Shown: positions 53,770-63,195 of the stretch, piece after piece | Numbering within the stretch: the stretch's first letter is position 1 | Layout of the letters: each line of letters opens with the position of its first letter | Source of the DNA: an uncultured Methanoregula sp. | Lineage (GTDB): Archaea > Halobacteriota > Methanomicrobia > Methanomicrobiales > Methanospirillaceae | Reading direction: 5' to 3' | DNA length: 64,000 bases | Assembly: GCF_963662735.1 (NCBI RefSeq) | Contig: NZ_OY759744.1 | Span: 2,646,153-2,710,152 of the forward strand | Program-made: the position numbers and the translations under genes | The notes under the pieces: model-generated | What the model was told of the DNA's origin: nothing | What the model saw: the letters and a program-made list of their open reading frames with translations, nothing else | Databases searched by the model: none

Positions 53770-55235
53770 ACGCAGAGGAAATCAAGAAGATTGTCAAGGA
53801 CTGGCGGGTTGCAACCCTCATGGTCCTCATCGTACTCTCGGCTGTTGCCATCTACCCGCATTTCGATAATAAGGGTAACTTTACCACAAACCTCCAGTAC
53901 GGGCTCGATCTCCAGAATGGGGCATGGCTCCAGATGGAATTCCAGGCAGAAGTAGTCGGGTTTACGACTACCGAACCTATCAGCGACTTCACCGCAAATC
54001 TTTCCAAGAAACTGAATACTGAAGTACTGGTAGTGGAGACCACCGATCCAACCCATCTCGAAATAAGGAAATATTATTCCCGGGCAGATCTGGAACCGAT
54101 CTTTGCAAGTGAAGGCGGCAAGATCACTTCGTACCAGCAGGGAGTGTCCAAAGATACCGCAGATCTTGTCAAGAAGATCCTTGAAAACAAGCTCAACTTT
54201 GCCGGTACAAAGGACACAAAGATCAACATCCTTGGTGGCATGGGCAATGTCGCACAGTACGTCCGGGTTGAAATGGCCGGCGTTGATATGACCCAGGCAA
54301 AGGATCTTGTCGGCAAGCAGGGCAAATTCGAGATCCGGATCCAGACGGTTGGAAACCAGACCGAACATGTCCTGTACGGTGACGCAATCTCCAGCGTCGG
54401 CAACCCGGAAAAAGATATCCAGCGGGGAGGTACATGGGGAGTTCCCTTTACCCTCAATGAAGCCGGTGCAACCGCTCTCCAGCAGGCTGCAATCAAGTAC
54501 GGCCTCACCTCGCACCCCGAGGATCATTACCTCCTCATGATCCTGGATAACAAGACGGTCTTTAATGCCCCGATGGTTGCAGATGCCGCGGCAAAACTCC
54601 AGACATCCCCCAACAACCGGTGGTCTGCAACTACCGGAACCGGAGCCGCGGGCGAGACTGCTGCGCAGACTCTCGATATCCACCTCCGTGCCGGTGCATT
54701 GCCGGTAGAGACGAAAATTGTCGGGAGCGGGGCGGTTCCTGCAGAGCAGGGCGCCAAGAACATGATGGTCGCGGTCATTGCCGGTATTCTCGCACTTATC
54801 ACCGTTGGTATCGTGATCTACTACCGGTACCGCGAGCCAAGCATCGTCCTTCCGATGGTCCTGATCAATGCGTCAGAAGTCATCATCCTCCTGGGTTTCA
54901 TCAGTGCGATCAAGTTCCAGATCGATCTGCCCACGCTGGCCGGCCTGATAGCCGTGGTAGGTACCGGTATCGACCAGATGGTCGTCATCACCGATGAGAT
55001 CCTCCACGAAGGCCGTGTCCCGTCCCCCACCCTCTATCTCAAGAGGCTTGCCCGGGCCCTGATGATCATCGTCATCGCAGCGGCAACGGTAATTATTGCC
55101 ATGGTGCCCCTGATGCTGATGCCCCTCACAACGCTGCAGGGATTTGCCCTGATCACCATCCTTGGTGTTCTCGTGGGCGTAATCATCACGCGGCCGGCGT
55201 ATGGGAAGATCATTATGGAGATTCTCTCCAAGTAA
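53766..55235 (+). CDS. secD: Protein-export membrane protein SecD
   Basis: A 489-residue SecD with one N-terminal helix, a large external domain (P1-like) and five C-terminal helices: GLDLQNGAWLQMEFQAEVV (usual GGD/LQGG motif region), VGTGIDQMVVITDEILHEGR (helix 4). Start at 53766 is set by the ATGA overlap with secF and by the normal N-terminus MNAEEIKKIVKDWRVATL. The pair helps move the many secreted and lipid-anchored proteins coded in this window. Confidence 0.95.
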   Translation: MNAEEIKKIVKDWRVATLMVLIVLSAVAIYPHFDNKGNFTTNLQYGLDLQNGAWLQMEFQAEVVGFTTTEPISDFTANLSKKLNTEVLVVETTDPTHLEIRKYYSRADLEPIFASEGGKITSYQQGVSKDTADLVKKILENKLNFAGTKDTKINILGGMGNVAQYVRVEMAGVDMTQAKDLVGKQGKFEIRIQTVGNQTEHVLYGDAISSVGNPEKDIQRGGTWGVPFTLNEAGATALQQAAIKYGLTSHPEDHYLLMILDNKTVFNAPMVADAAAKLQTSPNNRWSATTGTGAAGETAAQTLDIHLRAGALPVETKIVGSGAVPAEQGAKNMMVAVIAGILALITVGIVIYYRYREPSIVLPMVLINASEVIILLGFISAIKFQIDLPTLAGLIAVVGTGIDQMVVITDEILHEGRVPSPTLYLKRLARALMIIVIAAATVIIAMVPLMLMPLTTLQGFALITILGVLVGVIITRPAYGKIIMEILSK

Positions 55236-55288
55236 CAATACCATAGATTTATCTTTTTTTTAATCGACTACACTACCGGGTAATTCCA

Positions 55289-55561
55289 ATGAGCAAACCG
55301 GTTTTATTCGATTTTTTCGCCACCTGGTGTGGACCCTGCAGGCTACAGACACCGATACTCGAGGAACTAGAGAAAAAGATGGGAGAGTCCGTGGAAATCC
55401 GGAAAGTGGATGTGGACCAGCATATGGATCTCGCGGAAAAATACGGCATCCGCGTTGTCCCGACCCTGATCATTGAGAAGGACGGGAAGATCGTCCAGTC
55501 AATGGAAGGTGTCACGGATGCAGCCACCCTTGAAAAAATCCTCAAGCCGCTGGTGGGATAA
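55289..55561 (+). CDS. Thioredoxin
   Basis: A 90-residue thioredoxin with the active site FFATWCGPCRLQTP and the cis-Pro loop GIRVVPTLIIEKDGKIV. It reduces protein disulfides in the cytoplasm. A T-tract and TATA-like GATTTATCTT lie in the 53-base gap after secD. Its stop is directly followed by the GTG of the F420-reductase gene, so the two are likely co-transcribed. Confidence 0.95.
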   Translation: MSKPVLFDFFATWCGPCRLQTPILEELEKKMGESVEIRKVDVDQHMDLAEKYGIRVVPTLIIEKDGKIVQSMEGVTDAATLEKILKPLVG

Positions 55562-56212
55562 GTGAAGATAGGAATTGTCGGGGGAACGGGCGATATTGGC
55601 GAAGGGATCGCCATGCGCCTTTCCCCGGTCTTTGATGTGGTCGTGGGTTCGCGGGAGACAGATAAGGCTGAAGCTACCTGCACCCTTGGGATTGAAACCC
55701 TCAGGAAAAGAGGAGTGAAATGCTCGCTGAAGGGGGTCTCCAACCAGCAGGCTATTGACGATGCCGATATCGTGATCCTGGCCATTCCTTACAAGCACCT
55801 TGTGGGCACACTCCAGACCCTGCACGGGTTTGAGAATAAGATTGTAATAAGCCCGGTAAACCCTATGGAGAAACAGGATTTCTTTACCTGCGTCCCGCCC
55901 CGGGAAGGATCTGCCGCCCTTCTCATCAAAAAAATGATCTCTCCCGAAGCAAAGATCTGTACCGCGTTCAATGCTATCGCAGCCAACCGCTGGAAAGCAC
56001 TCGATGAAGAGCTCACCTATTCGGTACCGGTCTGTGGTGACGATGCCGAGGCAAAACATACCGTTATGGGGATTGTCAACCGCATCTCGCACCTGACGGC
56101 GTTTGATGCCGGCCCTCTTGCCGCATCATGCATGGTTGAATCGCTCACCCCGCTCCTCCTCAATATTGCGCGATATAACAAGATACGGGATGTCGGCATC
56201 CAGTTCCATTAA
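55562..56212 (+). CDS. npdG: F420H2:NADP oxidoreductase
   Basis: A 216-residue enzyme that moves hydride between reduced coenzyme F420 and NADP. It opens with GTG and KIGIVGGTGDIGEGIAMRLS (Rossmann loop for NADP), and has VVVGSRETDKAE, DADIVILAIPYKHLVGTL and AFNAIAANRWKAL. Such enzymes supply NADPH from the methanogenic F420 pool. It starts at the base after the thioredoxin stop. Confidence 0.93.
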   Translation: MKIGIVGGTGDIGEGIAMRLSPVFDVVVGSRETDKAEATCTLGIETLRKRGVKCSLKGVSNQQAIDDADIVILAIPYKHLVGTLQTLHGFENKIVISPVNPMEKQDFFTCVPPREGSAALLIKKMISPEAKICTAFNAIAANRWKALDEELTYSVPVCGDDAEAKHTVMGIVNRISHLTAFDAGPLAASCMVESLTPLLLNIARYNKIRDVGIQFH

Positions 56213-56353
56213 GCCACAAGAGCGGCAATGCACGCTGAATGGTATGACAGGAATCACCGGTGTCCCGATAATCTCAGGGGGGGGGAATCCACGGGTTTGC
56301 GGATTATGAATTCGGGATTGCCAGGTATCGATACAGAAAAAATGGTGCACTGA

Positions 56354-56890
56354 ATGTATTCTGCAGAGTTTGAACGGATCGGAAAACGACTTTTTGCCGA
56401 ACACCTTGTCGGGGGAAACTTCGGGAATATCAGCATCAGGAACGAAGATGCAGGGTTCCTTATCAAACGAACAGGCGCCTATCTTGACGTGGCCGGGGAG
56501 CTGGTTTTTGTGCCGATCGAGGGGGATGCCCCAAAAGAAGCCTCCAGCGAGTACCGTGTTCACCGGGAAGTCTACAGGAAAACACCGTACCGGGCGATTG
56601 TCCATGCCCATCCGCCTGCAGCCATTGCCGCATCACTGGTTCTTGACCGGATCATTCCTGAAGACAGCGAGGGCCGGATGCTCTGCCCCGTTATTCCGGT
56701 AGTTACCGGAGATCCCGGGTCCCAGGAGATTGCTGATAATGTTGCATCCGCCCTGGTCCACTCAAAACTGGTCATGGTGCGCGGCCATGGAAGTTTTGCA
56801 GCCGGAAAAACGTTAGATGAAGCATACATCTATACATCCCTTGCCGAACATTCCTGCAGGGTGCTCGCACTGAAAAAAGATTTTTCCTGA
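56354..56890 (+). CDS. Class II aldolase (L-fuculose-phosphate aldolase-like)
   Basis: A 178-residue class II aldolase/adducin-domain protein: LVGGNFGNISIRNEDAGFLI, APKEASSEYRVHREVYRKTP, the zinc-binding pair IVHAHPPAAIAASL, and HGSFAAGKTLDEAYIYTSLA. In methanogens the related MJ1418 enzyme makes lactaldehyde for F420 synthesis, so a link to the nearby F420 enzyme is attractive (inference). GGTG lies seven bases upstream. Confidence 0.9.
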   Translation: MYSAEFERIGKRLFAEHLVGGNFGNISIRNEDAGFLIKRTGAYLDVAGELVFVPIEGDAPKEASSEYRVHREVYRKTPYRAIVHAHPPAAIAASLVLDRIIPEDSEGRMLCPVIPVVTGDPGSQEIADNVASALVHSKLVMVRGHGSFAAGKTLDEAYIYTSLAEHSCRVLALKKDFS

Positions 56891-57012
56891 ATCAGGGTTT
56901 TTCTAATTTTTTTTACCTTGATCTCTGTTTTTAACGAGGGAATGGATCCCGGGTTAGCATTAATTCCGGAAGAGGTCTTCACGGTAACGTTCTGAATTTT
57001 TCCAAAAAAGGA

Positions 57013-57942
57013 TTACTTAGGTGGTTTTGGCGGCTGTAACAGCTGGATCTCCCGGATAATCTCACGGTGGAATACCAGCAGCATGTCGCTGATCATACCG
57101 AACATGAAGATCTCGATACCTACAACGATGAGCAGAACGGTGAGGATAGTGAGCGGGATATGCTCGATATGACCGGGCCTGAGCCATTCCAGCAGGACAT
57201 ACACGCCCACCAGCATCCCGAGAAGCGTGGTGAACAGTCCCATCATCCCGAAATAGAACATGGGATTGTTTACCCGGGCCAGCCGGTAAATAGTGCTCAC
57301 GATTTTTATCCCGTCATGGAACGGGGAGAGTTTCGTTGCAGTACCCGGGCGCCGCAGGTACCGGATGGGCACAACCATGACCCGCTGGCCGTTCCGGACA
57401 GACTCTACCGAGATCTCCGTCTCGATCTCGAATCCTTTCTCCTTGAGGTGCATCTGGTGGATGGCAAGTTTGGTGAAAGCGCGGTATCCCGACAGGATAT
57501 CATGGAGATCCCTGCTGTGGGCAACCTTAAAGAGCAGGTTCAGCATGTGATTTCCAAACAGGTTGAGCCGGGAAAACGATCCTTCTTCGGCATTGATAAG
57601 CCGGTCCCCGATAACCTGGTCAAATCCCAGGAAGAGGGGCGTAAGCATCTTCTCCGCATCCTTGGAAGAATAGGTGCCATCCCCGTCCAGCATTAGGATA
57701 TACGGCTCCTCGATGACCTCGAACGCTTCGATGATCGCATTTCCTTTGCCTTTGCCCGACTGGGTGCGGACATTTGCCCCGGCCTCCCTCGCAACCTTAA
57801 CGGTGTTATCCGTGCTTTTACCGTCAATAACAAGGATATGGTTATACCCCAGGCTCTTGAATTCCCGGACAACGCCACCAATTGTCGGCCCTTCATTGAG
57901 CGTGGGGATTAAGACGCATACCTCATCTTTGTCGAATTTCAT
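57013..57942 (-). CDS. aglJ: AglJ-type dolichol-phosphate glycosyltransferase
   Basis: A 309-residue GT2 enzyme that loads the first sugar on dolichol phosphate for protein N-glycosylation. It has VCVLIPTLNEGPTIGGVV, SGKGKGNAIIEAF and the metal-binding LMLDGDGTY. HDILSGYRAFTKLAIHQMHL and IETEISVESVRNGQRVMVV (both AglJ-like) follow. Two C-terminal membrane helices (about 230-285) anchor it. The fit to haloarchaeal AglJ is close by memory, not by search. Its start is only 38 bases from a divergent DUF99 gene, so leaders must be very short. Confidence 0.87.
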   Translation of the reverse strand: MKFDKDEVCVLIPTLNEGPTIGGVVREFKSLGYNHILVIDGKSTDNTVKVAREAGANVRTQSGKGKGNAIIEAFEVIEEPYILMLDGDGTYSSKDAEKMLTPLFLGFDQVIGDRLINAEEGSFSRLNLFGNHMLNLLFKVAHSRDLHDILSGYRAFTKLAIHQMHLKEKGFEIETEISVESVRNGQRVMVVPIRYLRRPGTATKLSPFHDGIKIVSTIYRLARVNNPMFYFGMMGLFTTLLGMLVGVYVLLEWLRPGHIEHIPLTILTVLLIVVGIEIFMFGMISDMLLVFHREIIREIQLLQPPKPPK

Positions 57943-57980
57943 TGGTATAGTATTTTTAATCGGTTGTCATAAGTGCTTCT

Positions 57981-58538
57981 ATGCACATCCCCAAGAAAGG
58001 GTTGCGGGCACTGGGTATTGCGGAAAGTTATACAGGCCGGGCCCGTTCGAACCTCGCCGGGGTGGTGATGCGCAAAGATCTCAGGATTGACGGTTTCTCG
58101 TTCGGCCAGGTGACGGTCGGTGGAACGGATGCCACCAAAACCGTGCTTCAGATGGTCCGGGATCTGGATCGGACCGATCTCAATGTTATCCTTCTCTCCG
58201 GCTGCGTGATCGCGTGGTTCAATATTCTCGATCCCGCGGGTATTGCCGAAACAACCGGTATACCCGTCATCTGCGTTACGTATGAAGAATCCCCAGGCCT
58301 TCTTGAAGATATACGGTACCATTTTCCCGGGGATGAGGGGAGGGTGAATGCATACCTGCGGCTTGGGGAGCGACAGCCGGTGGAACTGACCCCGGGTCAC
58401 ATCAGTTTCCTGCGGTCGTGGGGAATCGATACCCGTGATGCGGCCCGGCTGTGCAGGGATTTTACCCTTGAGGGAAAGATCCCGGAACCCCTCCGGGTCG
58501 CCCGTCTCTGTGCCCGTCATCTCCCCTTCCCGGTCTGA
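57981..58538 (+). CDS. DUF99 family protein
   Basis: A 185-residue protein of the archaeal DUF99 family (related in fold to endonuclease V): KKGLRALGIAESYTGRARSN, LRIDGFSFGQVTVGGTDAT, NVILLSGCVIAWFNILDPAG and GIPVICVTYEESPGL. Role unknown. It is transcribed away from aglJ. Confidence 0.87.
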   Translation: MHIPKKGLRALGIAESYTGRARSNLAGVVMRKDLRIDGFSFGQVTVGGTDATKTVLQMVRDLDRTDLNVILLSGCVIAWFNILDPAGIAETTGIPVICVTYEESPGLLEDIRYHFPGDEGRVNAYLRLGERQPVELTPGHISFLRSWGIDTRDAARLCRDFTLEGKIPEPLRVARLCARHLPFPV

Positions 58539-58638
58539 CTGCTGTCGGGATTGCCCCGTTGCCCCGAGAGGAGTATTCTTATGAACAAACGGAACATAAA
58601 ACTGGGTAATTACCTTAGGTTACGGAGTTGAATCCCTC

Positions 58639-58830
58639 ATGTCCCAAACTGCAAAACTATCACGGTGGGTCTGTCTGGAATGTCATTACATCTACGATCC
58701 GGTAAAAGGCGATCCCAAGAACGGAGTCCCGGCCGGGACAGCATACGAAGACGTTCCTGATACCTGGCGATGTCCTGAATGCAAAATCCTCAAGTGCAAG
58801 AAAGGCGTTTTCAAGCGCCTTGATGATTAA
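58639..58830 (+). CDS. Rubredoxin
   Basis: A 63-residue iron protein with both Cys pairs (WVCLECHYIYDPVKGDP and TWRCPECKILKCKKG). It carries single electrons in oxygen defence or other redox chains in methanogens. One more Cys (residue 54, in LKC) is present after the second pair, unlike the usual form. GGAG lies about 14 bases upstream. Confidence 0.93.
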   Translation: MSQTAKLSRWVCLECHYIYDPVKGDPKNGVPAGTAYEDVPDTWRCPECKILKCKKGVFKRLDD

Positions 58831-58845
58831 TCTCTTCTCATCGTC

Positions 58846-59358
58846 TCATGCCTTGAACGAATGGCGTGAGATAATCTGTTGCGTATTACGGTCATAGACT
58901 TCAAGCTCGGCGATATCACCGGGATAAAACGTCTTGTCATCGTAATCGATTGCAATCGTTGCCCCGGAATACCAGGTATCGCCTTTGGCCCCAACGAGAT
59001 GCTGAACATCATAATGATGAGCTTTTGCAGCGAAATCATCTCCGTTCAGGGTCGGAATCGCACAATTAAGCAGCATTCCGTTCCGGTACGTTTTCGCATA
59101 AAGATCTCTTGTTTTGTAATCCCTGGTTGCTGTATTCAGGACGACCACGTAGCTGTCATAATTTTTATACCCCTGTTCATTGAGATGCCGGATCTTGGTT
59201 ATCTGGAAAATCGCCGGGACATTATGTACTTCCATATCGATGTTGGGCATCTGGAACAGCAGGAGAACCAGGATAGCAAGAATAAAGGTAATTGCCACGA
59301 GGAGGATGACGCCGAGTGCTACTGATGCACCACGGTCGGATGGTGAACTGGAAAACAC
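58846..59358 (-). CDS. Archaeal type IV pilin-like protein
   Basis: A 170-residue protein from GTG at 59358. A prepilin-like start (SPSDRGASVALGVILLVAIT) is followed by FILAILVLLLF, the hydrophobic helix of archaeal pilins (DUF1628/Pilin_N). The remainder is a beta domain (YDSYVVVLNTATRDYKTRDL). TATA at 59380-59388 lies only 22-30 bases before the start, so the transcript is probably leaderless. Possibly a pilin or pseudopilin for adhesion. Confidence 0.83.
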   Translation of the reverse strand: MFSSSPSDRGASVALGVILLVAITFILAILVLLLFQMPNIDMEVHNVPAIFQITKIRHLNEQGYKNYDSYVVVLNTATRDYKTRDLYAKTYRNGMLLNCAIPTLNGDDFAAKAHHYDVQHLVGAKGDTWYSGATIAIDYDDKTFYPGDIAELEVYDRNTQQIISRHSFKA

Positions 59359-59538
59359 AGTTTTAGCTATTTTTCAAACATTTATATTTGTTATTAAATA
59401 ATCCTTGAAAAAAATTGTTGGGATTGGAGCCGGGATCTGATTCAATTCTTACAGGTTACAGGAGAGCCATCCGCTAACATAAATACGACATCGACTAACA
59501 AGTTTTGAAACGAAACCATACTTCCAAGGATCGCTCCT

Positions 59539-60504
59539 ATGGCCTCTGACATGGAAATTTCAGATAATGTACGCCCCGCGAGGACACCCAGGGATCTCTA
59601 TCTGGAAGGTATGGCTCTTGGACGCGATGGCCAGCACGAGGATGCCCTTACTTCATTTTCTCTCGCGCTTGCCATTGATCCCGATCTTCCCCTTGCATGG
59701 GTAGGAAGGGGTTTTGCCCTGGGAAAACTCGGGAGATTCGAGGAAGAGATTGCCTGCTGCGATAAAGCCATTGAACTGGACCCGCACTGCATCGAAGCCT
59801 GGAACAACAAAGCATTTGCCTGCGGGATGCTCGACCGGTTTGAGGAAAAAGTAGAGTGCTGCAGGCAGGCCCTGAAGATCGATCCCGAGAACGCAACCGC
59901 GTGGAACAACAAGGGCGTAGCACTCGGGATGCTGGGAAAATTCGAGGCTGAAATCCGCTGTTGTGAACGCGCACTGGAGATCCGGCCCCGCTACCTTTCT
60001 GCATGGGTAAACAAAGGGTATGCGCATGGAAAACTCAAACGGTACGAGGAAGAGATTGCCTGTTATGACCGGGCCCTGAAGATTTACCCCTATTACCAGT
60101 CAGCCCTGGCCAAAAAAGGAGCAGCCCTTATCTTTCTGAAGCGCTATGGGGACGCCTGCGATGTACTTGACCGGGCCCTGGCAATTTCGCCTGATGACGC
60201 CAAATCCCTGTACCGCAAAGGGCTCGCCCTGAGCATGCTCGGCAGGCATGCGGATGCAATCCCCTGCCTCAACAAAGCTCTCGACCTTGACCCGGCAAAT
60301 GCGGACGCCTGGGTTGTCATGAGCAACTCCTGCTTCCTGATGGGAAGACTGGAAGAATCGGCCCGGGCCTTTGACAAGGCGTATTATATCGATGCCAAAG
60401 ACGTGAGAGTTCGTGTCGTCAAAGGACTGTCTCTCCTGAAGTCCGGAAAGTTCGATGACGCGCTCCGCAGTTTTTCGGATGTCTTTGGTATCCTTCTCCG
60501 GTGA
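59539..60504 (+). CDS. Tetratricopeptide-repeat protein
   Basis: A 321-residue soluble protein made of about nine 34-residue TPR units (A-W-x-x-x-G-x-A-L-G-x-L-x-x-(F/Y)-E-E-x-I pattern; for example AWVGRGFALGKLGRFEEEIA). TPR rods bind partner proteins. A TATA-like CATAAATACG is found about 55 bases upstream and AAGGAT before the start. Its stop overlaps the long frame of the following HypE-like gene. Confidence 0.92.
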   Translation: MASDMEISDNVRPARTPRDLYLEGMALGRDGQHEDALTSFSLALAIDPDLPLAWVGRGFALGKLGRFEEEIACCDKAIELDPHCIEAWNNKAFACGMLDRFEEKVECCRQALKIDPENATAWNNKGVALGMLGKFEAEIRCCERALEIRPRYLSAWVNKGYAHGKLKRYEEEIACYDRALKIYPYYQSALAKKGAALIFLKRYGDACDVLDRALAISPDDAKSLYRKGLALSMLGRHADAIPCLNKALDLDPANADAWVVMSNSCFLMGRLEESARAFDKAYYIDAKDVRVRVVKGLSLLKSGKFDDALRSFSDVFGILLR

Positions 60505-60566
60505 TCCTCCCTTCATCAGTCGTCATATCCCTCCCTTTTTTATTCCTGTTTCACGTACAGAATGGT

Positions 60567-61904
60567 ATGGATGTTGAGGAATTTGTCCGCAGGATGCTTG
60601 CCGACGGTGAAGAGGAACAGGCTGTACAAAAAAGCCTCACAGACCACATCCTCCGTTTAAAGAAGACAAATTCCGCTTATGCATCAGCATTTGCACAGGC
60701 AGTTATCCAGGAAGTGAAGAACAGCCGGGACCTGGCCGGGGATTTTTTCACGTTCGAACCGGCCGGCGTACATATGGGGGAATTCGGTGTCGGTTCCCGT
60801 GGCAAAGGGGACTTCTTTGCGCATCGGGAGATCGCCCGGATCATTGGCAAGACCTCGGCATCGGTGGGCGTTGACGAGATGGATGATGCCGGTGCGGTCT
60901 CTGCCAAGGGGAACTATATTATCTGTACCGTGGATGGGATGCACTCGCGTCTCTCGGATTTCCCGTACCTTGCCGGGTTCCACGTAACCCGTGCAACCTT
61001 ACGCGATACCTATGTGATGGGAGCAAAACCGGTCATGCTCTTTTCCGACATCCACGTGGCTGATGACGGGGACGTGGCGAAGATCTTCGATTACACTGCC
61101 GGTATCACGACCGTTGGAGAAGCAATGAACGTTCCCCTGGTTACCGGGTCAACACTCCGCATCGGCGGGGACATGGTGCTGGGCAGCCGCCTTACCGGCT
61201 GCGTGGGTGCGGTCGGGGTTGCAGACCACCTCACTGCCCGTAAATCAACAGCCCCCGGGGATGTCCTCCTGATGACTGAAGGGGCGGGTGGAGGAACCAT
61301 TGCAACTGCTGCCATCTACTCCGGGTTTCCCGAGGTTGTCGAACAGACCATCAATCTCAACTTCCTCATGGCCTGCGAGACCCTCATGAAAAGCGATGTG
61401 TTTTACCGCATCCATGCCATGACCGACGTGACCAACGGGGGGCTGCGGGGTGACGCCTTCGAGATGGCCGAAACGGCCGGATGCAGGATCGTGATCGATG
61501 AATCGAAGATCGCCGATCTTGTCGAACCCCATGTCCGCCACATGCTGGAGAACCTGGAGATCGATTACCTGGGTGTTTCTCTCGATGCACTCCTCATTGT
61601 TGCACCTGCCGACGCTGCGGATGAGATCTGCCGGGTTGTCAAATCTGCGGGCGTGCATATGCATGCGGTCGGGCGTGCCGAGGCAGGTAAACCGGAATCG
61701 GTTCTCGTGGTCGACGGGAAGGAACAGGACTTCGCCCCCCGGTTCCGGGAGTCCGCATACACCCCGTTGAAGAAGGTGGCCGATACGGAAGTCCGCAATT
61801 TTGACGAGATGAAAGAGAATGTACTGCGGGCTTCTGAAGCGGCCATACAGAAAAAGCAGCGTGTGCTTGCAAACCTGCTCAGGAAACAAAAAGGGAATAG
61901 TTAG
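60567..61904 (+). CDS. AIR-synthase/HypE-related protein (COG1973-like)
   Basis: A 445-residue PurM/HypE/SelD-fold ATPase-like protein. After a helical N-terminus it carries GEFGVGSRGKGDFFAHREIA, a possible metal/ATP-phosphate part MDDAGAVSAKG, ATLRDTYVMGAKPVMLFSDI, VLLMTEGAGGGTIATAAIYS and MTDVTNGGLRGDAFEMAETA. Such proteins in methanogens are annotated as HypE-like hydrogenase maturation or methanogenesis-marker 2 relatives; which one is unknown. Start at 60567 (MDVEEFVRRML) fits the family better than the longer frame at 60501. Confidence 0.82.
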   Translation: MDVEEFVRRMLADGEEEQAVQKSLTDHILRLKKTNSAYASAFAQAVIQEVKNSRDLAGDFFTFEPAGVHMGEFGVGSRGKGDFFAHREIARIIGKTSASVGVDEMDDAGAVSAKGNYIICTVDGMHSRLSDFPYLAGFHVTRATLRDTYVMGAKPVMLFSDIHVADDGDVAKIFDYTAGITTVGEAMNVPLVTGSTLRIGGDMVLGSRLTGCVGAVGVADHLTARKSTAPGDVLLMTEGAGGGTIATAAIYSGFPEVVEQTINLNFLMACETLMKSDVFYRIHAMTDVTNGGLRGDAFEMAETAGCRIVIDESKIADLVEPHVRHMLENLEIDYLGVSLDALLIVAPADAADEICRVVKSAGVHMHAVGRAEAGKPESVLVVDGKEQDFAPRFRESAYTPLKKVADTEVRNFDEMKENVLRASEAAIQKKQRVLANLLRKQKGNS

Positions 61905-62460
61905 CGGGAAAGGATTACAAAACGTGTGGAAAAATGGGGATCCATTCCCCAACTCGCTACGATATCCCTGATCAGTAGTGCCCGGATCAGAACACCTGCC
62001 GGAAAATACCTGAACGGGAATTTATCATATTTCATGCACGGTCCCATGCACCATTTTCATTGCAGACCCTGCCTGGAAAAAACCAGTCGCGATCATGAGG
62101 TGTAAGTTGATGAGGCGATTGTTGGATAATTATCCAACAATTGGTTAATTATCCAACAAAATATTTTTTTCTCCGGCGTGACTGTTCTGGCCGGTAAGTC
62201 AAAGATCGCCTGAAATATGTTAAGAAGGGGGTAAAGGGGTGATTTGATTTTTTACCGGAGATCGGTGGTTGTGCGAATTTTCATTACGCGCACGCCCCTG
62301 CATGGGATCCAAACCGGATCATAATCACAGTATAAGAATCACTGAAATGACACCCGCGCCGGTCAATGAAATTACCGGCAGATACCGATCACACGCCCAA
62401 TGTAATGAAAAACAGGAAATTGCTTTGGAAACCGGTTTTCGCGGGATACGATATACCCCA
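61905..62460. other. Intergenic region without a gene, except a regulatory palindrome
   Basis: No gene seen apart from the short element at 62110-62159; it separates the HypE-like gene from the end of a leftward methyltransferase gene. Confidence 0.6.
62110..62159 (+). promoter_or_regulatory. Perfect 22-bp palindrome plus second site within a 12-codon leader frame
   Basis: TTGTTGGATAATTATCCAAC-AA at 62119-62140 is a perfect palindrome, followed by the imperfect TTGGTTAATTATCCAA. GAGGTG leads to ATG at 62110 and a 12-codon frame ending at 62148 inside the palindromes. An A/T tract follows. Could be a leader-peptide attenuator, regulator site or decayed gene. Confidence 0.5.
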
Positions 62461-63195
62461 CTATTCATCTGCCGGTTTTTTTGCACTGACAAAAATATTA
62501 TAGGCCAGCTGGGGAATGCGCTTCTCCACAAAAGGCTCCATTTTTCGTGCAAGGTGGAAGATCGGATCGATCATATCGATATGGGCAAACGAGCACCATT
62601 TCACGGAAATATCTTCGAATCCCGCATTGCCGAACAGCACGCTCATCTCGTTTTCGTCAAAGTAATGCTCACCGAAATTCTTCATGACCACATGCTTGAC
62701 CTTCATCTTTTCGCTGATGTAGTAGAGGGCCGGGATTCCCTTGGTGATCAGTTTTTTCCCGAGCGTGCAGATGGCAATGGATCCCCCGGGCCGGAGCACC
62801 CGGTAACCTTCGTTGAGCATTTCCTGCGGGTCTCTGATATAACTGAATACGAGCAGGCTTGAGATCGCATCAAACGAGTTGTCGCAGAAGGGGATGGCAT
62901 CTCCTGAGGCCAGGGTGAATTCACTGCAGGCGCACCGCTTTTTTGCCTGCACGAGCATCCTCCGGCTGATGTCAAGGCCGACAGCGGATCCCCCGTTCTG
63001 CATGTATTTCTCGATAAAAAGGCCGGTCCCGCACCCGATATCCAGGAGATTGCCCTTTTCCGGCAGGGATCGGATCAGGTAACTGCTGATATGGTTGTGA
63101 TAGTTCCTCCCGCGGTATTGATCGTAATGGTCATCGTAGGTATCCGCAACCGTATCGTAATGTTCCTGGATCTTGTCCTGTTTTACGGAACTCAC
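62461..63195 (-). CDS. SAM-dependent methyltransferase (UbiE/COQ5-like)
   Basis: A 244-residue class I methyltransferase: LLDIGCGTGLFIEKYMQNGG (SAM motif I) at about 49, LDISRRMLVQAKKR, LASGDAIPFCDNSFDAISSL and YRVLRPGGSIAICTLG. Substrate unknown. It starts with GTG that overlaps the stop of the RFC gene (GTGA), so it is translated after it. Confidence 0.9.
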   Translation of the reverse strand: MSSVKQDKIQEHYDTVADTYDDHYDQYRGRNYHNHISSYLIRSLPEKGNLLDIGCGTGLFIEKYMQNGGSAVGLDISRRMLVQAKKRCACSEFTLASGDAIPFCDNSFDAISSLLVFSYIRDPQEMLNEGYRVLRPGGSIAICTLGKKLITKGIPALYYISEKMKVKHVVMKNFGEHYFDENEMSVLFGNAGFEDISVKWCSFAHIDMIDPIFHLARKMEPFVEKRIPQLAYNIFVSAKKPADE

